From: Chryseolinea soli
GTDB taxonomy: Bacteria > Bacteroidota > Bacteroidia > Cytophagales > Cyclobacteriaceae
Assembly (NCBI RefSeq): GCF_003589925.1
Contig: NZ_CP032382.1
Location: 682,001-746,000, forward strand
Reading direction: 5' to 3'
Length of the DNA stretch: 64,000 nucleotides
The notes below the pieces were generated by a model. It saw only the letters and a program-made list of their open reading frames with translations. It had not been told where the DNA came from and made no database searches. Positions 1-7,354 of the stretch are shown piece by piece; positions within the stretch are counted from its first letter, which is position 1; every line of letters begins with the position of its first letter. Both the position numbers and the translations under genes were made by a program.

Positions 1-457
1 GGCCCACACCGGAGAGGTAGATGCCATAGCTGTTCAGGATGAAGACGCGCTGTCGCGGATCGGTCTTGTCTTTTTGGAGATGGAGAAGAAATTGAAAATC
101 GATGTCCTGGATATCCTCCGGTGGTTTGGCGCCCCACTTCGGTTCGAGGCTCACCCGGTTGACCTTGGCGTTGAGTCGCTTCACCTCAATGTCGAGGCGT
201 TTTTCTTCCGACATCTCGAATGCTTTCTCGTAAGCCTTTTCGGCCATGTCAAAACGTTCTTCATCAAAGAACTGATCGCCGAGGTGCTCGTATTGTTGGA
301 TGACTTCGCGCGATTGGTACCGATCCCATTGATCCTGGACCGACGGTATAAAAAATGCCAGCAGCATGACCATGGCGCTGCCCAGGCTCACCAAAAGCGG
401 CCACAATTTCCCGATCGAATACCATTTCAATTCCGGCGACGCATCATCCTCATTCAT
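1..457 (-). CDS. TPR-like membrane-anchored protein, C-terminus cut by window edge
   Basis: This reading frame is open from an ATG at 457 to the first base of the window, giving 152 residues of an incomplete protein. A short acidic N-terminus is followed by one hydrophobic segment at about residues 19-40 (LWPLLVSLGSAMVMLLAFFI), so the protein is probably held in the inner membrane with the rest outside or inside as a soluble domain. The following part is rich in helix-forming residues, with a tetratricopeptide-like stretch around residues 56-85 (GDQFFDEERFDMAEKAYEKA). The plus-strand frame over the same bases lacks these features and is treated as a shadow. The function is unknown; a scaffold role is only inferred from the TPR-like part. 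Confidence 0.65.
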   Translation of the reverse strand, partial: MNEDDASPELKWYSIGKLWPLLVSLGSAMVMLLAFFIPSVQDQWDRYQSREVIQQYEHLGDQFFDEERFDMAEKAYEKAFEMSEEKRLDIEVKRLNAKVNRVSLEPKWGAKPPEDIQDIDFQFLLHLQKDKTDPRQRVFILNSYGIYLSGVG

Positions 458-583
458 GGGGAACAGGTATAGCGGTTTAGTAACGTAAGGTATGGCCGTC
501 CTATTGCAGGAGTAGCCCGTCATTTAAAGCTACTAAACTTCAGACTCTTATTCCATCGCTGATGCGCCTTTAAAAACCCGCTA

Positions 584-2068
584 CTATCGCGCCTTGCTTC
601 CCGGCAAGGCTTTTATTTTTTCAAGATTTTCCTTCACCATGCCCAACGCAAGATCGATCTCCTGGCGATGGGTTCGAAAGCTCAGCACCGCACAACGGAT
701 CCACACCTGGCCGTTGATCTGGGTGGAGGAAAAGAAACAGCGGCCGTCGGCATGCAGGGCTTTTAATAATTGTTGATTGAAGGTATTGCTGTCCTTCGAC
801 GGATATCGAAAGAGGGTGATCGACAGGTCCGGGTCAGGGCCGGTCTCGAAACCCATCTCTTTTACCGCTTCGTGAAAATAGCGGCAGAGGAGAAGTTTTT
901 CCTGCAGGTTGGCTTTGAATGCATCGACGCCGTGCAAGTGCAATGGAAGCCACATGCGTAAACCCCGAAAATGTCGCGACAACTCGGGACTGCAATCGGA
1001 GGGACTGATCTCGTCGAAACCATAGGCGTCTTGCATGTAGGCCGCCTGGTGGGCGTACGTACGGAGCAATGTCTGAGCATCCTTGACCAGCACCACGCCA
1101 GTGCCGTAGGGAAGAAACATACTTTTGTGTGGATCCATCACCAGGGAATCCGAGCGTTCGATGCCTTTGAATTTTACGGCCATGTCCCCGAGCAACTTGA
1201 AGAATCCACCATACGCCGCATCCACATGAAACCACGCATGGTGTTGCTCGCAGAGGTCGGCGATGGCGTTCAACGGATCGATAGCGCCTGTGTCGGTGGT
1301 GCCCGCCGTGCCGATGACAAGAAATGGCATCAGGCCGTTGTCTTTATCCTGACGCAGTGTTTCAGCGAGTGCCCCGACATCCATTTGATATCGCTCGTTC
1401 ATGGGGATGATGCGTTGCTGCGCTTCGTGCAATCCCGTTATGTGTAACGCTTTGTGTAAACAATGATGTGCCTGCGCCGTGAAATAGACAACTGCCCTTC
1501 GGACGTTTGTCGAATCGATGCGGTGCGCCTCGCGTGCCGTCTGAATGGCAATGAGGCTGGCCATGGAACCACCCGAGCTTAGGTTGCCGTGGGCCGTGGC
1601 GGGATAGCCCATGACCGTGCAAAGCCAATGGATCAACTGGTTCTCGATGCGCACGGCGCCAGGGCTGGAATAAAAAATGCCGACATACCGGTTCGCGGCC
1701 GCCGCCAGCAGATCGCCCACGGCACTCGTCCACAATCCTCCCGCAGGAATATAGCCCATGTGGGTTCCGGCTGCTGAGTTAATGCCGGATTGGTCTACTT
1801 CGTCGCGCAAAAGGTGGAGCAGTTGATCGAACGGCTTCCCGTGATCGTCGATCGTCAACGCTTTAAGTGCATCGCAGGGCTTTTCTTTATAGCCGGGAGT
1901 ATCGGGTAGAGCGATGATAAATTCATCGATGTAGCCGAAGGCCTGTTGAGCGATGGTTTGTCGCTGGGAAGAAGAAGGCTCCAGTTGGCGGGCCATCTTT
2001 TCCAGTGCAGCAAGCTGATCGGTCACATCTTCATTTGACTTCATGGGGTGAGCATTAAGCGTGTTCAT
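584..2068 (-). CDS. PLP-dependent group II decarboxylase (aromatic-L-amino-acid decarboxylase type)
   Basis: A 494-residue pyridoxal-phosphate enzyme of the group II decarboxylase family (DDC, tryptophan or tyrosine decarboxylase), expected to convert an aromatic L-amino acid to its amine and CO2 in the cytoplasm. The cofactor site is intact: FHVDAAYGGF with Asp283, and MDPHKSMFLPYG with the Schiff-base lysine at about 315. The AQAHHC stretch near residue 200 supplies the histidine that stacks on the PLP ring. Length matches the family. The ATG at 2068 follows an AGGAAA ribosome site; a TTG three bases upstream is less likely. It lies 51 bases behind a DoxX gene and the two are divergent from a MocR regulator, which suggests shared control. 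The exact amino acid substrate cannot be read from the sequence. Confidence 0.9.
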   Translation of the reverse strand: MNTLNAHPMKSNEDVTDQLAALEKMARQLEPSSSQRQTIAQQAFGYIDEFIIALPDTPGYKEKPCDALKALTIDDHGKPFDQLLHLLRDEVDQSGINSAAGTHMGYIPAGGLWTSAVGDLLAAAANRYVGIFYSSPGAVRIENQLIHWLCTVMGYPATAHGNLSSGGSMASLIAIQTAREAHRIDSTNVRRAVVYFTAQAHHCLHKALHITGLHEAQQRIIPMNERYQMDVGALAETLRQDKDNGLMPFLVIGTAGTTDTGAIDPLNAIADLCEQHHAWFHVDAAYGGFFKLLGDMAVKFKGIERSDSLVMDPHKSMFLPYGTGVVLVKDAQTLLRTYAHQAAYMQDAYGFDEISPSDCSPELSRHFRGLRMWLPLHLHGVDAFKANLQEKLLLCRYFHEAVKEMGFETGPDPDLSITLFRYPSKDSNTFNQQLLKALHADGRCFFSSTQINGQVWIRCAVLSFRTHRQEIDLALGMVKENLEKIKALPGSKAR

Positions 2069-2119
2069 CAATTTCCTTTTATTCCGGCAATAAATCTCCA
2101 GGTGTATCCGATTCTTTGC

Positions 2120-2542
2120 TCATGGACGATCCAATAGTTGATCGACACTCCAACGATACGCGGGCATCGTGGCCAACAAAAAAGCGGAGGTGCAATCCAC
2201 AAACACCGCATAGTCCAGGGGACTTTTTATGCCAAAGGAGTACGTCATGGCCAAGGCGAAAATAAATGTTAGTCCAGCCGCGCCGAGTGCCGCCCAGCGC
2301 GTCATCCATCCCACCAGGAGCATCAGTGCCAGGATAGTTTCCAACGTCGTGGCGACGATCGCCAACAGCGGAACGATGGCGGGCGGCGCAAATGAATTCA
2401 CTTCGCCGGTGTACACCACAAAGGCATCCCACCCACTCCCCTGCTCACCCCAAAACCCGAGCCGGCTCGCCACGGGTGACAAAAAATTTGCTGCGGTGGC
2501 CAGGCGCAGCAGCAGGATGGCCAAGTCTTGATATTTTTTCAT
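2120..2542 (-). CDS. DoxX-family membrane protein
   Basis: A 140-residue hydrophobic protein with four predicted membrane helices, matching the DoxX/SURF4-like family in length and pattern (for example an N-terminal LAILLLRLATAANFLSPV segment and a central LLAIVATTLETILALMLLVGW). DoxX-like proteins are small inner-membrane proteins linked in some bacteria to redox or thiol stress, but most are uncharacterised. It is the first gene after the divergent promoter region shared with the MocR regulator at 2627 and precedes the decarboxylase gene by 51 bases, so the two probably form one transcript. The ATG at 2542 is the only good start. Confidence 0.75.
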   Translation of the reverse strand: MKKYQDLAILLLRLATAANFLSPVASRLGFWGEQGSGWDAFVVYTGEVNSFAPPAIVPLLAIVATTLETILALMLLVGWMTRWAALGAAGLTFIFALAMTYSFGIKSPLDYAVFVDCTSAFLLATMPAYRWSVDQLLDRP

Positions 2543-2580
2543 GTTGAATCCGATTTAGTGCATCAAAAGTCTATCTTTAT

Positions 2581-2624
2581 TGGACTATTATACTAGTCCA
2601 GAAATAAGAACAAAGGTAGTCCAG
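2581..2624. promoter_or_regulatory. Probable MocR operator: three TAGTCCA half-sites
   Basis: The palindrome TGGACTATTATACTAGTCCA (2581-2600) consists of two perfect 7-base arms around TTATAC. A third copy, TAGTCCAG, lies at 2617-2624, 23 bases from the right arm in the same orientation and ending two bases before the ATG of the MocR gene. Family members such as PdxR and GabR bind repeated sites in their own divergent promoter regions, so these are the likely binding sites. The placement against the start codon favours autorepression. This is inferred from pattern only. Confidence 0.7.
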
Positions 2625-2626
2625 CT

Positions 2627-4123
2627 ATGCATGTTTTACGGGACCTTATTCACCTCGACCGGAAAGCAGACGCGCCGGTTTATCTGCAGATCACCAACGC
2701 CATCATTCACCACATCCGCCGGGGCACGTTGCGCCGCGGGCTTAAATTACCCGGGTCGCGCGAAATGGCGGCGGTCATCGGGATCCATCGAAAAACCATG
2801 TTGGCAGCCTATGACGAATTGATGGCCCAGGGATGGATCGAAATGCTTCCGCGTAAGGGCACGTTCGTGGTGCGCGACCTGCCGGACATCAAACCAAAAA
2901 AGATCAAACCGGGCGAAGAGATCGGACAATATCCGGGGAAAACATTTTTTCACATCGACGAGAAAAAGATCATTCCCTTCCCCGCCGGACAATTCCGCGA
3001 TCCGAACCTGCTCGCCATCAACGACGGTTTTCCCGACACACGCCTGGCGCCGACAGATTTGTTCTTGCGCGAATTCCGGACCCTGGCCCGGTCGAGAGGT
3101 TTCCGGAAATATTATCAATACGGCTCGCCGAAAGGCCCCGACTACCTGCGTGAAACACTCGCCCCATTCCTGAGCGACACGCGCGGGTTGCCCATCACGG
3201 CCAACAACGTGATGATCACCAAGGGCGCACAAATGGGCATCTACCTCACCGCCCAACTCCTCATCAAACCCGGCGACGCCGTGATCGTGGGAGAACCCAG
3301 CTACTTCGCCGCCACCCTCACGTTCCGCCAGGCCGGCGCCACAATCCAACGCGTGCCCGTGGACGATCAAGGCATCGACGTCGACGCGATCGAAGCCTTG
3401 TGTAAAAAGAAAAAAATCAAACTTATCTACGTCATCCCCCACCACCATCATCCCACCACGGTAACCTTAACCCCCGAACGGCGCATTCGCCTGCTGGATC
3501 TGGCCGCGCGCTACCGGTTCGCCATCATCGAAGACGACTACGATTATGATTTTCATTACGCGAGCAACCCCATACTGCCCATGGCCAGCCTGGACCAACA
3601 CGGAAACGTGATCTACATCGGCACGCTCAGCAAAACGCTGGCCCCCTCCGTGCGCGTAGGATTTATCGTTGCGCCTGAAAATTTCATCGACGCCGTGGCA
3701 CACCTCCGCCGCTCCATGGACTGGCAAGGCGACAGCATGATGGAAGCCGCCATCGCAGCCCTTTATCAAAACGGTGTCATGGGTCGCCACATCAAAAAAG
3801 TAGTCAAGCTCTATCACGAACGCCGCGATCACTTTGCCGCACTGCTAAAAGACCAGCTCCACGACCACATCACCTTCAGGCTACCCGACGGAGGCATGTC
3901 GATTTGGACGACGTTTCATGATGTCGAGCTCAAAAAGGTCTCGGCAGATGCTGCGAAAAAGGGATTGCTTATTGGTGACGGGGCGCTTTATAATACACAC
4001 ACGAAAAATTATAACGCACTTCGGTTGGGATTTGCTTCGTTGCAGTTGAGGGAACAGGATCGGGCGGTGGAGATCTTGAGGGAGGTAGTCAGGAGCCAGA
4101 AGCCAGTAGCCAGAATTCAGTAG
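2627..4123 (+). CDS. MocR/GntR-type transcription regulator with aminotransferase domain
   Basis: A 498-residue protein combining an N-terminal GntR-type winged helix (about residues 15-85; LPGSREMAAVIGIHRKTM is the recognition region) with a fold-type I aminotransferase domain (about 120-490). The PLP lysine is in GTLSKTLAPSVRVGF at position 336, and the EDDYDYDF motif at 302-309 is typical of MocR proteins. Such proteins sense PLP or an amino-acid aldimine and regulate adjacent genes. Here the divergent targets are the DoxX and decarboxylase genes, with repeated TAGTCCA sites in between. The last dozen or so codons are made of the heptamer repeat that continues past the stop codon, so the natural C-terminus appears to have been replaced or extended by repeat DNA. 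Confidence 0.92.
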   Translation: MHVLRDLIHLDRKADAPVYLQITNAIIHHIRRGTLRRGLKLPGSREMAAVIGIHRKTMLAAYDELMAQGWIEMLPRKGTFVVRDLPDIKPKKIKPGEEIGQYPGKTFFHIDEKKIIPFPAGQFRDPNLLAINDGFPDTRLAPTDLFLREFRTLARSRGFRKYYQYGSPKGPDYLRETLAPFLSDTRGLPITANNVMITKGAQMGIYLTAQLLIKPGDAVIVGEPSYFAATLTFRQAGATIQRVPVDDQGIDVDAIEALCKKKKIKLIYVIPHHHHPTTVTLTPERRIRLLDLAARYRFAIIEDDYDYDFHYASNPILPMASLDQHGNVIYIGTLSKTLAPSVRVGFIVAPENFIDAVAHLRRSMDWQGDSMMEAAIAALYQNGVMGRHIKKVVKLYHERRDHFAALLKDQLHDHITFRLPDGGMSIWTTFHDVELKKVSADAAKKGLLIGDGALYNTHTKNYNALRLGFASLQLREQDRAVEILREVVRSQKPVARIQ

Positions 4124-4160
4124 CCAGTAGTCAGTAGCCAGTAGCCAGTAGTCAGTAGCC
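4091..4160. repeat. Heptamer array AGTAGYC, about ten units
   Basis: Ten consecutive 7-base units of the form AGnAGYC (AGGAGCC, AGAAGCC, then mostly AGTAGCC/AGTAGTC) run without a gap. They begin inside the 3' end of the MocR gene, whose TAG stop at 4121-4123 lies in a unit, and continue into the space before a converging VOC gene. Because 7 is not a multiple of 3, the array is not a protein repeat. The same unit recurs at 53194-53291. Confidence 0.9.
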
Positions 4161-4268
4161 AAAAATTTGATGGTCAGTGGATAGTAGCCAGCCGTTGGCA
4201 TTTGGGAGTCGGCGCTGGGGCATGAAGAAAAAAGGAAGCAAGACTCTGGCTGCAGAATACCGAGAGCA

Positions 4269-4289
4269 AGCTACTGACTACTGGCTACT
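4269..4289. repeat. Inverted copy of the heptamer array, three units
   Basis: Three units of the heptamer occur here in reverse orientation (GCTACTGACTACTGGCTACT). They are complementary to the array at 4091-4160, so a transcript crossing the region could fold into a stem of about 20 base pairs with a loop of about 110 bases. The position between two converging genes would suit a transcript end, but there is no T-run. Confidence 0.75.
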
Positions 4290-4301
4290 GATTCCCGGTT
4301 G

Positions 4302-4712
4302 CTATTTCTTCTCCCCCAACGAAAACCAATTTCCTGAATCATCTTTAAACAACGCTTCAAAAGCATAAAATTCTTTCGTCGGTGCTTTTGTAAATTCCAC
4401 TCCCCGGGCTTTCAATTCTTCATAGGTTGCCAGAAGGTTTTTGCATTCGAAGACTCCGAAACCGAAGGTGCCTTGTTTGACGAGTTCGCGCATGTGTTTG
4501 GCGGTGCCGTTCTTGAACATCATGCCTTCTTCGATGGGCATCAGGGAAATTTCCAGGTCGGGTTGTTCGGGGGGGCAGACGGTGAGCCAGCGTGCTCCCG
4601 GACCCATGGGTGCGTCGGTGTGGACTTTGAAGCCGAGTTTGTTTACGTAGAAGTCATACGCACTGTCTTGGTTCAGCACAAAGATGCTGACGTGGTTCAT
4701 TTTGGTGATCAT
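4302..4712 (-). CDS. VOC (glyoxalase/bleomycin-resistance) family protein
   Basis: A 136-residue protein of the vicinal-oxygen-chelate superfamily. The N-terminus MNHVSIFVLNQDSAYDFYVN and the C-terminal phrase DDSGNWFSLGEK are typical of one VOC domain made of two beta-alpha-beta-beta-beta units. Members are metal-dependent lyases, dioxygenases or drug-binding proteins; this one resembles the group often annotated only as VOC family protein, so no substrate is assigned. It lies 96 bases downstream of an AraC regulator on the same strand and may be its target or co-transcribed partner. Three other VOC proteins occur in the window (44321, 57052 and 58579), with low mutual similarity. Confidence 0.85.
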   Translation of the reverse strand: MITKMNHVSIFVLNQDSAYDFYVNKLGFKVHTDAPMGPGARWLTVCPPEQPDLEISLMPIEEGMMFKNGTAKHMRELVKQGTFGFGVFECKNLLATYEELKARGVEFTKAPTKEFYAFEALFKDDSGNWFSLGEKK

Positions 4713-4808
4713 ATTTTTTTGCGTTTGTTGTGTTGTAAAGGTGGGGCAATGCGTGGAAAGAGGGCTCTTGAAAATTGCTATTTTCAGACCTCGGGCTTCG
4801 GCCGTGTG

Positions 4809-5264
4809 TTAAGGATTGGGATGGGGTGAGGTCCAGCCTTTCTTTTCGGCGAAGCAATTGGGGATAAAGTGGAGCGGCGTTTGGCGGAGGGCCGCAAGGC
4901 GGTGGTGTTGCTGCTCCTGATAGGCCGAAGGCGTGAGGCCGGTGACGCGTTTGAATAGTCCGATGAAAGATGTGATGCTATTGAAGCCCACGCGCTCGCA
5001 GGTTTCGGTTACGGTGATGTCGGTTTGTAGAAGTTGTTTCGCGTTCTCAATGCGGACGCTGGTCAGGTATTGGTGTGGCGACTTGCCGTAGGTGGTTTTG
5101 AAGAGCCGGATAAAGTGAAATTTGGAGAAGGTGGCTTCGTCGGCCATGTTGTCGATGTCGATCGCTTCGGCGTAATGATCGTCGATGAAAAGCTTGGCTT
5201 GTACGAGGCGGCGGTACAGGTATATTTTTGGATAAGGGTCCAGGGCGGGTGGTTTCCGTATCAT
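4809..5264 (-). CDS. AraC-family transcription regulator (DNA-binding domain with short tail)
   Basis: A 151-residue protein consisting almost entirely of the two helix-turn-helix motifs of the AraC family: the first around FSKFHFIRLFKTTYGKSPHQ and the second around CERVGFNSITSFIGLFKRVT, ending in the family signature TGLTPSAYQ. It has no ligand-binding cupin domain, so either it responds to oligomerisation or to a partner, or it is constitutively active. The VOC gene follows on the same strand, and a DUF1080 gene is divergent. The region between them contains three TCACCGG half-sites, which are plausible binding sites for this protein. Confidence 0.88.
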   Translation of the reverse strand: MIRKPPALDPYPKIYLYRRLVQAKLFIDDHYAEAIDIDNMADEATFSKFHFIRLFKTTYGKSPHQYLTSVRIENAKQLLQTDITVTETCERVGFNSITSFIGLFKRVTGLTPSAYQEQQHHRLAALRQTPLHFIPNCFAEKKGWTSPHPNP

Positions 5265-5323
5265 AGCTTAAAATTGTTCAATCGCGACGACTTAAAAAAA
5301 TCAAATCGGCCGGTTTCCATTCT

Positions 5324-5361
5324 TCACCGGAAATGTTTCACCGGCATATCCCTACCGGTGA
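5324..5361. promoter_or_regulatory. Candidate operator: TCACCGG half-sites (two direct, one inverted)
   Basis: TCACCGG occurs at 5324-5330 and 5338-5344, and its exact complement CCGGTGA at 5355-5361, ten bases further on. The cluster is in the divergent promoter region between the AraC-type gene (start 5264) and the DUF1080 gene (start 5448). The 14-base offset of the first two copies and the perfect inverted pair suggest a protein-binding site or an RNA hairpin. Confidence 0.5.
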
Positions 5362-5447
5362 TTTATTCACAAAATGCTATCTTCACCTGCCTGATCAAAC
5401 AAAAAAAATCTTATCCCTCAACGTTTCAACCTGAAATCAGACCCCAT

Positions 5448-6143
5448 ATGAAATTCCTTCCTGTTTCCCTGTTTGCCCTGTTATGTTTTTCAACCTTTGC
5501 CGCCGACGCCCAAACGCACTCGCTTTTTAACGGGAAAGATTTTACGGGGTGGCACATCGATGTGCCCGACATGGACAATAATTCTTCCGTGCCTACGCCT
5601 TTCATTATTCGCCAGGGCATGCTGGTGAGCCTGGCCAACCCGGAAGGACACATTATTACCGACTCGATCTATCAGAATTACCGGCTGCAGGTGGAGTACC
5701 GCTTTCCCGGCAAGCCCGGCAATTGCGGGGTGCTCTTGCATGCTTCAACACCGCGCTCGTTATACAAGATGTTTCCAAAATCTATCGAGGCGCAGATGAT
5801 GCATGAAAACGCCGGCGACTTCTGGTGTATCGTCGAAGACATTTCCGTACCGGATATGGAGAAGCGTAGAGGCCCCAAAAAAGACTGGGGCATCACGGAG
5901 GGCAAAGAACGCCGCATCAAGAATCTCACCGACAACTCCGAGAAACCTTTGGGCCAATGGAACACCATGGTGGTTGAATGCCTGGGAAGCGCTATCAAAG
6001 TGTGGGTGAACGGCGACCTGGTCAACCACGGCACCAACTGCACGGCCAGCAAAGGACAGATCGCCCTGCAGGCGGAGGGCGCCGAGGTAGAATTCCGGAA
6101 AGTGGAGCTGACGCCAATAACAAAGCTCACCGGCGGAAAATAA
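5448..6143 (+). CDS. Secreted DUF1080 (3-keto-disaccharide hydrolase domain) protein
   Basis: A 231-residue protein with a signal peptide (MKFLPVSLFALLCFSTFAADAQ) followed by one concanavalin-like DUF1080 domain starting at SLFNGKDFTGWH. The Phe-Asn-Gly-Lys-Asp-Phe-Thr-Gly-Trp phrase and the later VECLGSAIKVWVNGDLVNHG strand are characteristic. DUF1080 proteins are often secreted and some hydrolyse 3-keto-glycosides made by flavin dehydrogenases; which sugar this one acts on is not evident. The frame is open for 138 codons upstream, but the signal peptide fixes the start at 5448. It is divergent from an AraC-type regulator. A second family member is at 47811. Confidence 0.88.
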   Translation: MKFLPVSLFALLCFSTFAADAQTHSLFNGKDFTGWHIDVPDMDNNSSVPTPFIIRQGMLVSLANPEGHIITDSIYQNYRLQVEYRFPGKPGNCGVLLHASTPRSLYKMFPKSIEAQMMHENAGDFWCIVEDISVPDMEKRRGPKKDWGITEGKERRIKNLTDNSEKPLGQWNTMVVECLGSAIKVWVNGDLVNHGTNCTASKGQIALQAEGAEVEFRKVELTPITKLTGGK

Positions 6144-6174
6144 AACCCGGACGCCTGCGTCTTTAACTTAGGAT

Positions 6175-6207
6175 GGGCTTTGAACCCGGATTTTCAGGGG
6201 AAAGCCC
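6175..6207 (+). terminator. Stem-loop downstream of the DUF1080 gene
   Basis: GGGCTTT (6175-6181) pairs with AAAGCCC (6201-6207), with further CCC/GGG pairing possible inside. It lies 32 bases after the stop codon. No T-run follows, so it may be a weak terminator or an mRNA 3' end structure. Confidence 0.35.
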
Positions 6208-6353
6208 AAAAATACTGAAGCAGTCACCATATAACGGACGGCCCTCCTCCCGAAAATTTGACGGCGACTTTCCTTGCCTCAATTTTACCCAGGCACGAAA
6301 GGCCCGCGAGCGGTGTTGGAATTTTTAACGATATATTTTAAACCCCAAACGGT

Positions 6354-6728
6354 ATGCAACGCAGCGAAGAGATCTTCAAAGACTACTTGCGCCTCCTGGA
6401 CCGGCATCTCGAGGACGTGTTGAACGGTTCCGCGGAGGAAATGATGGAATTACGCGACTTTGCGGCCCTTCTTTTTATCCACCCCACGCACTTGAGCAAT
6501 GTGATCAAAGACCTCACGGGAAAACATCCCTGTTTTTTCTACGAACACAAGATCCTGGATATCGCCAAAGATCTTTTGCAGGATCCCAACAACAGCATCA
6601 ACGAAGTGGCGCGCAGGCTCACCTACGATCCATCCAATTTTACAAAATGGTTCAAGACATATGCCGGCATCAGCCCGTCGCAATATCGCAAGCAACTCAA
6701 GCTCGCTGCCCTCGAGATTTTAGTATAG
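6354..6728 (+). CDS. Short AraC-type helix-turn-helix protein
   Basis: A 124-residue protein whose second half is an AraC DNA-binding domain: the first helix-turn-helix around FAALLFIHPTHLSNVIKDLT and the second around EVARRLTYDPSNFTKWFKTY, ending with AGISPSQYRKQ. The N-terminal 40 residues are acidic and helical, not a cupin sensor. Stand-alone AraC domains of this length are common in Bacteroidota. The upstream 200 bases hold no gene and carry an AT-rich TATATTTT box near 6332. No neighbouring gene points to a particular target; the SRPBCC gene converges from the other side. Confidence 0.85.
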   Translation: MQRSEEIFKDYLRLLDRHLEDVLNGSAEEMMELRDFAALLFIHPTHLSNVIKDLTGKHPCFFYEHKILDIAKDLLQDPNNSINEVARRLTYDPSNFTKWFKTYAGISPSQYRKQLKLAALEILV

Positions 6729-6752
6729 TCTGTTTTTGATTGAAGTTGCCGA

Positions 6753-7208
6753 TTAGCTGACAAACGTTTCCGACACATCCCAGGCGTGCTGATTTGGATA
6801 GGGATGGCCGTTGCCGGTCTCCACGTATTTTTTTAGACTCCTCAGGAACATGGCCCAATCGTAGTTGCATTGGTAAAACAGGCGGGTAAAGGGTGGCCAT
6901 TTATCATGATTGAATAACAACTGGCATGCATCCTCTGAGCGTTTGATGACCTCGAACGTGATCACCGTATCGATCCATTCAGGTACTCCCTCCGTGCAGC
7001 GCCATTCCAACATTTTTGGGGGTTCAACTTTCACGACCTGCATTTCCTTATAATAATTGTCGAAGTAGAACCGGAGGGTGCCGCCTTCACCGGGGTCGCC
7101 GTTTATGCGGGGTGTCCACCAACGCGACAAGCCTTCTACCGTGGTCAGGGCCGAGTAGACCGACCAATCCGTTTGGTGAATTGTGAGCAGGTGTCTGATA
7201 CAGCTCAT
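6753..7208 (-). CDS. SRPBCC (START/Bet v1-like) domain protein
   Basis: A 151-residue single-domain protein of the SRPBCC superfamily, AHSA1/polyketide-cyclase-like branch. The pattern VYSALTTVEGLSRWWTP near the N-terminus, the central GGTLRFYFDNYYKEMQVV and the C-terminal WAMFLRSLKKYVETGNGHPY are characteristic. The fold forms a deep hydrophobic pocket; members bind or modify lipids and other small molecules, and the ligand cannot be read here. The start is placed at 7208 (MSCIRHLLTIHQ) because the 18 upstream residues of the open frame do not match the family. It follows the NDH-2 gene on the same strand, with an inverted repeat between them. Confidence 0.8.
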   Translation of the reverse strand: MSCIRHLLTIHQTDWSVYSALTTVEGLSRWWTPRINGDPGEGGTLRFYFDNYYKEMQVVKVEPPKMLEWRCTEGVPEWIDTVITFEVIKRSEDACQLLFNHDKWPPFTRLFYQCNYDWAMFLRSLKKYVETGNGHPYPNQHAWDVSETFVS

Positions 7209-7299
7209 AGGAACTTCTGTAAAGATTCGCGATCCTAAAAACCGAGTCCGAAGATACAACATTTACGGAACAACCTTGCTCATGGATTGTTCACCTTCA

Positions 7300-7345
7300 C
7301 CTGCATTTTCGCTTAGGTGGAATCCTGCCGTTCATTAAATGCAGG
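7300..7345. repeat. Inverted repeat CCTGCATTT ... AAATGCAGG
   Basis: Perfect 9-base arms at 7300-7308 and 7337-7345, separated by 28 bases, lie just after the NDH-2 stop codon and before the SRPBCC gene. There is no adjacent T-run, so this may be an operator or a processing hairpin, not an intrinsic terminator. Confidence 0.4.
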
Positions 7346-7354
7346 TTTGAACGC

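Noticed and set aside
3881..4201. Minus-strand frame with YWLLATDYWLL-like repeats
   Set aside because: It is the translation of the heptamer array read in one frame; such peptides are artefacts of the DNA repeat and lie antisense to the MocR gene.
5034..5447. Upstream extension of the DUF1080 frame
   Set aside because: A signal peptide begins at 5448; the upstream part overlaps the divergent AraC gene and its promoter.
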